Below are positions 6,343 through 13,020 of a DNA stretch of 15,764 nt, in pieces. Origin of the DNA: Clostridia bacterium (lineage in GTDB: Bacteria; Bacillota; Clostridia; Christensenellales; CAG-1252); contig JAEDHM010000019.1 of NCBI GenBank assembly GCA_016296985.1, positions 1 through 15,764 on the forward strand, given 5' to 3'. A program made the position numbers and the translations under genes. Numbering within the stretch: position 1 is the first letter of the stretch; every line of letters begins with the position of its first letter. The notes beneath the pieces are model-generated. The model saw only the letters and a list, made by a program, of their open reading frames with translations, ran no database searches and was not told the origin of the DNA.

Positions 6343-6371
6343 ATTTTAGCAGTCATTTATTAAAAAAACAA
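6343..6371 (-). promoter_or_regulatory. Promoter giving a leaderless mRNA for the membrane protein
   Basis: On the reverse strand TTGTTT (6366-6371) and TAAAAT (6343-6348) are 17 bases apart, with TG at 6350-6351 making an extended -10. The ATG begins six bases downstream, so the transcript would start at the initiation codon. No ribosome binding site is present. Confidence 0.5.
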
Positions 6372-6411
6372 TAAAAGGTGAGGATAAAAGGGTAAAAATA
6401 GAGCGTAAGGG

Positions 6412-6440
6412 TTGAAATTTCTCGCAAAATGTATTATATT
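6412..6440 (+). promoter_or_regulatory. Sigma-A promoter of the iorAB-rsmD/coaD operon
   Basis: TTGAAA (6412-6417) and TATATT (6435-6440) are separated by 17 bases. Each hexamer has one or two mismatches to consensus. The predicted start near 6447 leaves a leader of about 23 bases containing GAGGG (6461-6465) ahead of the iorA ATG. Confidence 0.6.
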
Positions 6441-6469
6441 TTATAACATAATATATTGACGAGGGTTTT

Positions 6470-8191
6470 ATGAAAAAACTTATGTTGGCAAACGAAGCAA
6501 TCGCTCGAGGCGCCTATGAAGCAGGCGTAAAGGTGGTAAGCGCATACCCCGGCACACCCAGTACCGAAATTGCCGAAAGCGTTGCAAAATATCCCGAAGT
6601 ATACGCCGAGTGGGCTCCCAATGAAAAGGTTGCACTTGAGGTTGCAATCGGCGCTTGTTTTGCAGGCGCAAGGTCTATGGTATGTATGAAACACGTTGGC
6701 GTAAACGTGGCGGCAGACCCTTTGTTTACCTTGTCTTACACAGGTGTAAACGCAGGTATCGTAATCGTCGCTGCAGACGACCCGGGCATGCACTCCTCTC
6801 AAAACGAGCAAGACAGCAGAAACTACGCTATTTCGGCACATATTCCTATGCTCGAGCCGGCGGACAGTAGCGAAGCGAAAAGGTTTACGAAAATCGCTTT
6901 CAACTTGTCTGAAAAATACGATACCCCCGTATTTTTACGCACCACCACTCGCATTGCTCACAGTCAAAGCATGGTCGAACTTGTAGAAAGAAAAAACATC
7001 AATCCTGCAAGCTATAAAAAGGATATCGTCAAATATTGTATGATGCCTGCAAGCGCAAGGAAAGCAAGGGAAGATCTTGAACTTAGGGATAATCGTATTG
7101 AAGAAGAGTGCAATCACTTTCCTCTTAACGTAGCCGAATACAAGGATACCAAACTTGGCGTAGTTTGCGCAGGTATCGTTTATCAATACGTAAAAGACGC
7201 TTTACCCGACGCCTCAATTTTCAAACTTGGTATGGTTTGGCCTCTCCCTATTGAAGCTATCCGCGAATTTTCTCAAAAGGTGGATAGGCTTGTTGTAATC
7301 GAAGAGCTTGGCGGATTTATTGAAACCCAACTTAAGGCAAAGGGTATCAAGTGCGAAGGAAAGGAAATTTTTTCAAACATTGGCGAAATCAACGTAAACT
7401 TAATCAAAAACAAGTTGGCTGACGGCGAATTGTCCAACGCCGACCCCAACGTTCCCGTACGTCCTCCCGTACTTTGCGCCGGTTGTCCTCACCGTGGTGT
7501 TTTCTACGTTTTAAACAAGTTGAAAAAGACTGTAAACGGTGATATCGGTTGCTATACTTTGGGAGCGCAAGCACCCCTAAGCTCGGTTGATACCGTTGTT
7601 TGTATGGGCGCAAGCATAGGTATGGCTCACGGCTTTGAAAAGGCTTTAGGTACCTCGAAAAACAACGTTGCAGTAATTGGTGATTCCACCTTTATTCACA
7701 GTGGTATCACAGGTCTTATCAATGCGGTTTACAACAAAAGTTCCATAACCGTAATTATTCTCGACAACTCTACTACAGGTATGACCGGGCATCAAGACCA
7801 CCCTGCAACAGGCAAAACCTTGCAAAAGGAAAGCACAAAAAAATTGGACTTTGTCGCTTTGGTAAAAGCCTGCGGTGTGGATTGGGTTGAAACCGTTGAC
7901 GCTTACGATTTGAAAGAGGTCGAAAGATTGGTAAAAGAAGCGGAAGAACACCAAGGCGTTTCGGTCATCATTGCGAAAAAGCCTTGCGTTTTATTAGAGA
8001 AAAAACCCGTGGTAGCAAAATGCGTTATCACTGAAAAATGCCGTCGTTGTACAATGTGTATGAAACTTGGTTGTCCTGCAATCAACAAGTCAATGGACGG
8101 AATAATCTCAATCGATCCCACAATGTGTATCGGTTGTGGTCTTTGCGAAGCGGTTTGTCCCTTCGGCGCTATTGAAAAGGAGAATTTGTAA
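6470..8191 (+). CDS. iorA: Indolepyruvate:ferredoxin oxidoreductase, alpha subunit
   Basis: This is the large catalytic subunit of an oxygen-sensitive cytoplasmic enzyme that oxidatively decarboxylates aryl-pyruvates, from transamination of aromatic amino acids, to aryl-acetyl-CoA while reducing ferredoxin. The N-terminal pyrimidine-binding domain shows SAYPGTPSTEIAE. The thiamine-diphosphate domain has CAGCPHRGVFYVLNKL, GDIGCYTLGA, Gly404-Asp405-Ser406 and ILDNSTTGMTGHQDHP. The C-terminus holds two 4Fe-4S clusters with cysteines at 524, 527, 530, 535 and 553, 556, 559, 563. At 573 residues the gene is complete. The ribosome binding site GAGGG lies only four bases before the ATG, a short spacing. 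It is followed one base after its stop by iorB. Exact keto-acid preference cannot be read from sequence. Confidence 0.95.
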   Translation: MKKLMLANEAIARGAYEAGVKVVSAYPGTPSTEIAESVAKYPEVYAEWAPNEKVALEVAIGACFAGARSMVCMKHVGVNVAADPLFTLSYTGVNAGIVIVAADDPGMHSSQNEQDSRNYAISAHIPMLEPADSSEAKRFTKIAFNLSEKYDTPVFLRTTTRIAHSQSMVELVERKNINPASYKKDIVKYCMMPASARKAREDLELRDNRIEEECNHFPLNVAEYKDTKLGVVCAGIVYQYVKDALPDASIFKLGMVWPLPIEAIREFSQKVDRLVVIEELGGFIETQLKAKGIKCEGKEIFSNIGEINVNLIKNKLADGELSNADPNVPVRPPVLCAGCPHRGVFYVLNKLKKTVNGDIGCYTLGAQAPLSSVDTVVCMGASIGMAHGFEKALGTSKNNVAVIGDSTFIHSGITGLINAVYNKSSITVIILDNSTTGMTGHQDHPATGKTLQKESTKKLDFVALVKACGVDWVETVDAYDLKEVERLVKEAEEHQGVSVIIAKKPCVLLEKKPVVAKCVITEKCRRCTMCMKLGCPAINKSMDGIISIDPTMCIGCGLCEAVCPFGAIEKENL

Positions 8192-8192
8192 T

Positions 8193-8774
8193 ATGGCAAA
8201 AACGACAAGCGTTTTAATAGTAGGCGTAGGCGGACAGGGTACTTTGCTTGCAAGCAGAATTCTAGGCGAGTTTGCAGCGGAAATGGGACTTGAATGCAAA
8301 CTTTCCGAAGTACACGGAATGTCACAGCGTGGCGGAAGCGTAGTTACTCACGTAAGATTTGGCACTGAGGTAAATTCCCCCATCGTTGCAGAAGGTGATG
8401 CGGACTATATTTTGGCTTTCGAGCAACTCGAAGCATTCAGATATCGTCATTTTTTGAAAGATGAAGGCACCATAATCATGAACACTCAAAAGATTATGCC
8501 CATGCCCGTAATCTTAGGCACTACTCCCTATCCTGCCAATATTCCCGAAAGATTGAAGGGGGAAGGACTTAATCTTGTAGAAATCGATGCGCTGACGATT
8601 GCTGAAGAGATCGGAAACTCCCGTACCGTAAACACCATTATTTTAGGTTGCTTTATGAAAATGCTTAAAGTCGAGGAAGAAACGGCAGTCAAAATTTTGA
8701 CCGCAGTCGTACCTCAAAAGGTTTTAGAAATCAACCTTGTTGCCTTCAAAAAAGGCTATGATTTTATAGCGTAA
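8193..8774 (+). CDS. iorB: Indolepyruvate:ferredoxin oxidoreductase, beta subunit
   Basis: This is the gamma-domain partner of IorA, about 193 residues. The N-terminal glycine-rich segment VLIVGVGGQGTLLASRIL and the following VHGMSQRGGSVVTHVRFG are the family hallmarks. I start it at the ATG at 8193, which has a good AAGGAGA ribosome binding site about nine bases upstream and gives the usual N-terminus. The frame stays open upstream to 8136, but that would overlap the iron-sulfur region of iorA. The gene lies one base after iorA and one base before the RsmD-CoaD frame, forming one tight operon. Confidence 0.94.
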   Translation: MAKTTSVLIVGVGGQGTLLASRILGEFAAEMGLECKLSEVHGMSQRGGSVVTHVRFGTEVNSPIVAEGDADYILAFEQLEAFRYRHFLKDEGTIIMNTQKIMPMPVILGTTPYPANIPERLKGEGLNLVEIDALTIAEEIGNSRTVNTIILGCFMKMLKVEEETAVKILTAVVPQKVLEINLVAFKKGYDFIA

Positions 8775-8775
8775 T

Positions 8776-9789
8776 ATGAGAATCGTAGGCGGAAAACATC
8801 GAAGCAGACCTTTGTACACTCCAAAGGATAAAAACGTTCGCCCTACCACGGATATGATGAGGGAGAGTATTTTTAACATAATCCAATGGGAAATCAAGGG
8901 CGCAAAATTTCTCGACGTTTTCTCAGGCTCCGGCGCAATGGGGATTGAAGCCATATCCCGTGGCGCAGTTTCTACCTTCAACGATATTTCAAAAGAGAGT
9001 ATTGCTTTAATAAAAAAGAATCTTGACTATCTCAAGGAAAAGGCCGAGGTTTATAATCAGGATTATAAAACACTTTTTCTTCGTCTTAAAAATCACAATA
9101 AAAAGTTTGATTTTATCTTTCTTGATCCCCCTTACGGGAAATTCGATTTAGGCGATATTCTTGAAGGTATTTTTTTCAACGATTTGTTAAACGACGGCGG
9201 AAAAGTTATTTACGAGTGTCCTATTGAAGAAAAGTTGCCCGAGTCTAAAAATTTTACTTTGGTTGACCAAAGAAAATATGGAAAATCCAAGATCAATTTC
9301 TATCAAAAAAAGGAAAGGATTGCCTTACTAACAGGCAGTTTTGATCCCGTAACAAAAGGGCATATTTCCTTGGCGGAAAAGGGACTTGACTATTTTGACA
9401 AAGTTGTTTTCGGTATATTGATCAATCCGGACAAAAAATATCTATTCACCCTAAGCGAGCGTGAAAAAATTTTAGAAAAAGCAATTTCAACCAACCCTCG
9501 TTTTTCCTACGCTTCCCACGATGGTTGGGCGTACGAATTGGCAAAAGAGGTGGGCGCCGAAAGTTTTTTAAGGGGCTATCGCAATGAAAAGGACTTAGAA
9601 TACGAAAAAGAAATGCAAGAATACAACTTGCAGTTTGGTATACACACTCTTATCTTACCTGCTCAAGAAAATCTTGCCGATTTAAGTTCTACCAACGTAA
9701 GGAAAAAACTTGAAGAGGGCGAGGATATATCCCAATTACTTCCCGAAAACACCGTTGATTTGGTAAAAGATATTTATTCTCGCAAATAA
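8776..9789 (+). CDS. RsmD-CoaD fusion: 16S rRNA methyltransferase / phosphopantetheine adenylyltransferase
   Basis: One uninterrupted 337-residue frame holds two enzymes that are normally separate. Residues 1 to about 180 are RsmD (16S rRNA m2G966 methyltransferase): MRIVGGKHRSRPL, the SAM-binding FLDVFSGSGAMGIEAISRGA and the catalytic DPPYGKF. Residues 182-337 are CoaD, which joins AMP to 4'-phosphopantetheine in CoA synthesis. Its visible motifs are LLTGSFDPVTKGH (Thr193-Lys-Gly-His196 is the nucleotidyltransferase T/HxGH motif), FLRGYRNEKDLEYEKEM and SSTNVRKKL. Both halves have normal length and intact active-site motifs. The junction carries AAGGAAAGG then ATT, like a remnant ribosome binding site without a normal start codon. 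The gene begins one base after iorB and has no clear ribosome binding site of its own, so translation is probably coupled. rsmD and coaD are usually adjacent. Confidence 0.93.
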   Translation: MRIVGGKHRSRPLYTPKDKNVRPTTDMMRESIFNIIQWEIKGAKFLDVFSGSGAMGIEAISRGAVSTFNDISKESIALIKKNLDYLKEKAEVYNQDYKTLFLRLKNHNKKFDFIFLDPPYGKFDLGDILEGIFFNDLLNDGGKVIYECPIEEKLPESKNFTLVDQRKYGKSKINFYQKKERIALLTGSFDPVTKGHISLAEKGLDYFDKVVFGILINPDKKYLFTLSEREKILEKAISTNPRFSYASHDGWAYELAKEVGAESFLRGYRNEKDLEYEKEMQEYNLQFGIHTLILPAQENLADLSSTNVRKKLEEGEDISQLLPENTVDLVKDIYSRK

Positions 9790-10770
9790 TCAAAGGATTA
9801 AAGTTGAAAAAAGTAAAGCAAACCCAAAGGCAATCAAACTTTGGGTTGTTTTTGTTATAAGGTAATAAAGGGGGGAAACACCGCATTTTCCCAAAAACGT
9901 CATTGACTGAATGCAAATTCCAAGTCCACCAAAGGTTACGATAAGAGAGGAAAAGCCTGCCATCATCACAGGACTGATTCCGCTTTGCGAAAGAAGAAGG
10001 CACCCCCTGGTCATTTCCACAAACCCAAAAAGCAACGCTTCCGCCGAATTTTCAAGGAAAAAGGGAGAAAGTAAAGTTGACAGCGCTTTAGACAAAATTT
10101 CAATCACGCCCATTCCTTTAAGCATATCTCCAAGCATATTGAAAAGGGCAATATACGCGCCTACTATCAATATAGAAGTAACCGAATTGTACACACTGTC
10201 CGACAACGCTTTGTCATATTGGGGAGCATGAAAGACGAGAGGCGTGTCCGTTGCGATTTTCTTACCTCTAAAGATAATACCGTTTACTAAGGTTGACAAA
10301 ATATGAGAAATCAAAACTACCAATCCCAAAAGATAGTTGTTAAAAATAGAAACACCAACGGTGCCTAGTATAAACAAAGGACCGCTTGACGAGGTAAAAG
10401 GCACAAGTTTTTTTGCTTGCTTACTGCTTATTTGTCCACTTTCGTAAAAGTCGCATACAAGTTTTGCGCCAATGGGATAACCGCTGATTAAACTCATGCA
10501 CCATATATATCCGCCTACGTCGGGGGCGTTAAACAAAAAACGGCAAGGTTTTGAGAATAGAGTAGATAAGTATTTCCCAAGCCCCAGAGAAGTGAGTAGT
10601 TTAGTAAAAAAGAAAAAGGGAAACATAGAAGGCAAAACGGATATACAAAAAATCATAAGCCCTTGATAAAAGGACTGAGTATATTCTTGCGGATTTACCA
10701 AAAGAAGAATCATCATAATGAGTATGGGAAGAAAAATCAATCCAACCTTTATTGCCTTTTTTACTTTCAC
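9790..10770 (-). CDS. ylbJ: Sporulation integral membrane protein YlbJ
   Basis: This is a polytopic membrane protein required for spore cortex formation and heat resistance in Bacillus, expressed in the mother cell under sigma-E. The 326-residue sequence contains several hydrophobic helices and the nucleoside-recognition/gate-type repeats. The landmarks are SVLPSMFPFFFFTKLL, MSLISGYPIGAKLVCDFYESGQIS, FTSSSGPLFILGTVG and a second half with VEMTRGCLLLSQSG and FGGLGICIQSM. The start is GTG at 10770, with no ribosome binding site. A CATACATT sigma-E-like -10 lies five bases upstream. It is adjacent to rsmD/coaD as in Bacillus (ylbH-ylbI-ylbJ) but inverted, and its stop abuts the coaD stop with no gap. 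Confidence 0.9.
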   Translation of the reverse strand: MKVKKAIKVGLIFLPILIMMILLLVNPQEYTQSFYQGLMIFCISVLPSMFPFFFFTKLLTSLGLGKYLSTLFSKPCRFLFNAPDVGGYIWCMSLISGYPIGAKLVCDFYESGQISSKQAKKLVPFTSSSGPLFILGTVGVSIFNNYLLGLVVLISHILSTLVNGIIFRGKKIATDTPLVFHAPQYDKALSDSVYNSVTSILIVGAYIALFNMLGDMLKGMGVIEILSKALSTLLSPFFLENSAEALLFGFVEMTRGCLLLSQSGISPVMMAGFSSLIVTFGGLGICIQSMTFLGKCGVSPLYYLITKTTQSLIAFGFALLFSTLIL

Positions 10771-10775
10771 AAAAT

Positions 10776-10783
10776 AATGTATG
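10776..10783 (-). promoter_or_regulatory. Sigma-E-type -10 element of ylbJ
   Basis: On the reverse strand CATACATT ends five bases before the GTG start and matches the sigma-E -10 (CATACAMT) apart from T at the M position. A -35 is weak (GCAAAAA about 13 bases upstream, against KMATATT). Expected initiation is at or next to the GTG, implying a leaderless mRNA. The assignment fits the known sigma-E control of ylbJ. Confidence 0.55.
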
Positions 10784-10823
10784 CGAAAAGTAAAATTTTT
10801 TGCATTAAAATTTTATTTTAACA

Positions 10824-10852
10824 TTTACAAATCTTAATCATTAAGTTATCAT
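10824..10852 (+). promoter_or_regulatory. Sigma-A-like promoter of the GDSL gene
   Basis: TTTACA (10824-10829) and TATCAT (10847-10852) are 17 bases apart. Initiation near 10859 leaves a leader containing the strong AAAGGAGG ribosome binding site. The spacer contains a perfect palindrome, listed separately. Confidence 0.5.
10833..10845. promoter_or_regulatory. Palindrome inside the GDSL promoter spacer
   Basis: CTTAATCATTAAG is a perfect 13-base palindrome lying between the -35 and -10. A related TTATCATTAA follows at 10846-10855, overlapping the -10, so the two form an imperfect direct repeat about one helical turn apart. The position suits a repressor site, but A/T-rich palindromes also arise by chance. 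Confidence 0.3.
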
Positions 10853-10879
10853 TAAATAAGAGTGTAAAGGAGGGTGGCT

Positions 10880-12553
10880 ATGAAAAAGACTTTACCTTGG
10901 GTTATCGTGCTTGTTTTATTACTTATCGCGTGCTCTGCTTGTTTCGTCGGTTGCGATGAAGACGGCGAGCAATTGAAACTTGTGGTTTTGGGCGACTCAA
11001 TCGCTGAAGGACTTTTGGGACCTTCCCCACTTACCGAGCGTGACAATTATTCCTATTGCGCTTTTTTGGGGAAAAGCAACAACTTCATCTATCACAACCG
11101 CGCGGTTTCCGCTCACGAAACGGGCGATATGCTTAATCTTATCACTCAAAAGGATACAAGTGCTTTTACCTACAAAACCCATATTAAGGAAGCGGACGTA
11201 ATCGTAATTTCTATTTTGGGAAACGACTATATCCACACCGGTCTTGATAGCAAGGCTCTCGAGTATGCAAAGTACGGCACCTTTACCGAAGCAGAGGAAG
11301 TGTTGGTTTCTTCAAGGGCAAACATAAATCAAATCGTGCAAACTTTGAAGACTGACAATCCCGATGCAACCTTGATTTTCCAAACCGTTTACAATCCTTT
11401 CCACAAACACAGTCAAGTTATTTCCCACGATGCGCAAACCGTTGCAAAAAGATATTTGCGCGAAAGGGGAGAAAGTGAAGATTTATATCTGGTATGTGAA
11501 ACACTTTTGGACAAACTTAACGGCGTTTTGTTTGATTATCTTAAAGCTCATCCCGGCGCTTTCCATATCGCTGACGTAAACGCCGAATTTGAAAGACTGT
11601 ACAAGCAAGACAACAATAGACTTGAAAGGTTGATTTACGACGACTCGATTCACCCTTCTAGCGAAGGCCACGCAGTTATTGCCGACGTTATTCAAGCAAA
11701 ACTTGTTGAGTTGGGTTTGGTTAAAAACAATGACAAGTCTTTGAAGAGGGCAAAAGAGATAAGAATCCACTCTCTTGAAAGACTTTACGAAAATTCGGGG
11801 ATAAATTTGAAAGAGGCAAAAAGAAAGATTAAAAAAGCGACCTCTTTCCCTATCTTGACAAAAACCTATTTCGACATAGTTGAAGGACACACCCCCGCGG
11901 GATATACTCTTGACTATCACTACGTCGAAGATGCTGAATATGTGGATAAAGACACTACTTTTTATATCACGGGAGTTGAATTAAAGGGACTGAATTACGC
12001 AGGATTTTTAAAAAAGGAAGAATCTTATATTCAGGTAAACGCCGACGGTACCGCAACCCTTCGCGCAACGGTTTCCGACAAAATCTTAAACCTTGCAAAA
12101 GACGCTTTACTTGGTCTTGATACAAGTATGGTTAATTTAGAAGAAGTTGGTATTCAAGTATACAGTGGCGAAATTTTCCCCGGTACAAGCATTTTGGACG
12201 TCGAGCACCTTCTCGACACTATGTATGAATCAATGGGAATTTACGTTGACGGTATTGATTTTGAAGAGGAAAATATTATCGCAATTGCCGAATCAATTCG
12301 AAAAACGGGAAATCTTCCCGAGCAAATAATTTTACCCGACAATCTAGCTTTGGTAATTCAAGGTAGATACTTTATCAAGCACTTTGATTCCCTAACCAAT
12401 CCCGAAGGTTTTGATGCAGTTTGCTTTGGCAACGCAGACGACACCACAGACCCCTTCTTTATGCTCACTTTCGGTGAAAACGAAAAAGGGGAAAAGACTA
12501 TTACCTATTACAACGGCACTGCACACATTTCAATCACCGCCACCGCAAGATAA
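10880..12553 (+). CDS. GDSL-type esterase/lipase lipoprotein with unknown C-terminal domain
   Basis: This is a 557-residue exported serine hydrolase. A hydrophobic signal segment (residues 7-24) ends in LIAC18 and FVGC25, either of which could be a lipobox cysteine, so a membrane-anchored lipoprotein is likely. The SGNH fold occupies about residues 31-282. Block I is VVLGDSIAEG (nucleophile Ser40), block III is LGNDYIH (Asn115), and block V is DSIHPSSEGHAVIADVI (Asp255, His258). Residues 290-557 are unrecognised: a short helical stretch, then strand-rich sequence (ADGTATLRATVSDKIL, KTITYYNGTAHISITATAR). I chose ATG 10880 over GTG 10874 because the latter overlaps the AAAGGAGG ribosome binding site (10866-10873). 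The substrate is unknown; cell-wall or glycan ester cleavage is possible. It diverges from ylbJ. Confidence 0.82.
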   Translation: MKKTLPWVIVLVLLLIACSACFVGCDEDGEQLKLVVLGDSIAEGLLGPSPLTERDNYSYCAFLGKSNNFIYHNRAVSAHETGDMLNLITQKDTSAFTYKTHIKEADVIVISILGNDYIHTGLDSKALEYAKYGTFTEAEEVLVSSRANINQIVQTLKTDNPDATLIFQTVYNPFHKHSQVISHDAQTVAKRYLRERGESEDLYLVCETLLDKLNGVLFDYLKAHPGAFHIADVNAEFERLYKQDNNRLERLIYDDSIHPSSEGHAVIADVIQAKLVELGLVKNNDKSLKRAKEIRIHSLERLYENSGINLKEAKRKIKKATSFPILTKTYFDIVEGHTPAGYTLDYHYVEDAEYVDKDTTFYITGVELKGLNYAGFLKKEESYIQVNADGTATLRATVSDKILNLAKDALLGLDTSMVNLEEVGIQVYSGEIFPGTSILDVEHLLDTMYESMGIYVDGIDFEEENIIAIAESIRKTGNLPEQIILPDNLALVIQGRYFIKHFDSLTNPEGFDAVCFGNADDTTDPFFMLTFGENEKGEKTITYYNGTAHISITATAR

Positions 12554-12580
12554 ACTGGGGCATTCTCAAATTTTTGAGTA

Positions 12581-12610
12581 TTGACAAAAAGCCTAAACAA
12601 GTGGTAAAAT
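12581..12610 (+). promoter_or_regulatory. Strong extended -10 promoter of the small membrane protein
   Basis: TTGACA (12581-12586, perfect) and TAAAAT (12605-12610) are 18 bases apart, with TG at 12602-12603 forming an extended -10. The ATG is nine bases after the -10 and no ribosome binding site fits between, so the transcript has at most a few leader bases. A short dyad CTCAAA-TT-TTTGAG (12565-12578) lies just upstream of the -35. Confidence 0.68.
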
Positions 12611-12619
12611 ATTTACGTT

Positions 12620-12985
12620 ATGGCAAAAAAGAAAAAGGCAAAAGACGTTACAAATGAAATTGCGATTGACGGCGTAACACCCGAAGGGACCGCCGTTGCC
12701 GAGAAAAAACCTCTTACTCCCTACGAGAAAGAAGAGCAATATCTCAAAAGTCTTGATGCGAAACAAAAAAAAGAGTATTTGCGCTCGAAAAGGGCGGTTC
12801 GTCGCTCTGAATGGCTTTCTGAATATTGGTTTATCATAATCTTGGGCGTAGTTGCTTTTATTGCATTGGCAATCGTCTCAATTATCACAACCTTCCGCCT
12901 TTGGGAAGACAAGGAAGATGAGATTCCCGAAGAGGAAACACCCATCGTTACCGAATCTGTGGAGATTGGCGATTTTGACTTTTGA
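12620..12985 (+). CDS. Hypothetical single-pass membrane protein
   Basis: I do not recognise a family. The 121-residue protein starts with a lysine-rich segment (MAKKKKAKD). A charged, probably helical region follows (LTPYEKEEQYLKSLDAKQKK, then RSKRAVRRSEWLSEYW). One transmembrane helix lies at about residues 72-92 (FIIILGVVAFIALAIVSIITT), and the short tail is acidic (EDKEDEIPEEETPIVTESVEI). The positive-inside rule suggests a cytoplasmic N-terminus. It has its own promoter, so it need not be co-expressed with the GDSL gene. It is followed within seven bases by a strong terminator. The acidic tail and basic head might suggest a membrane-scaffold role, but the function is unknown. Confidence 0.75.
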   Translation: MAKKKKAKDVTNEIAIDGVTPEGTAVAEKKPLTPYEKEEQYLKSLDAKQKKEYLRSKRAVRRSEWLSEYWFIIILGVVAFIALAIVSIITTFRLWEDKEDEIPEEETPIVTESVEIGDFDF

Positions 12986-12992
12986 TAAAATT

Positions 12993-13019
12993 AAAAACGG
13001 CGGAAACTCCGCCGTTTTT
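12993..13019. terminator. Bidirectional intrinsic terminator
   Basis: A perfect 12-base-pair stem (12993-13004 with 13008-13019) has a G+C-rich core CGGCGG/CCGCCG, a three-base loop, and flanking A and T runs in both directions. It ends the small membrane protein gene on the forward strand and tmcAL on the reverse strand, starting seven bases after one stop and ending one base before the other. It is the only fully convincing terminator in the window. Confidence 0.95.
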
Positions 13020-13020
13020 C

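Noticed and set aside
8136..8192. Upstream extension of iorB from the ATG at 8136
   Set aside because: It would overlap the iron-sulfur coding region of iorA and add an N-terminus foreign to the family. The ATG at 8193 has a proper ribosome binding site.
9295..9325. Possible sequencing frameshift creating the RsmD-CoaD fusion
   Set aside because: The frame is continuous, both flanking domains are full length, and the shifted frame hits a stop within a few codons. The A-run in the junction keeps a mild doubt, so a reread is suggested in the finding.
10791..10815. TAAAATTTT/AAAATTTTA inverted repeat between ylbJ and the GDSL gene
   Set aside because: It consists only of A and T, each arm is nearly self-complementary, and no function is indicated beyond A/T-rich promoter context.
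12565..12578. CTCAAA-TT-TTTGAG hairpin as terminator of the GDSL gene
   Set aside because: The stem is short and A/T-rich, its two-base loop is strained, and no T-run follows. It directly precedes a strong -35.
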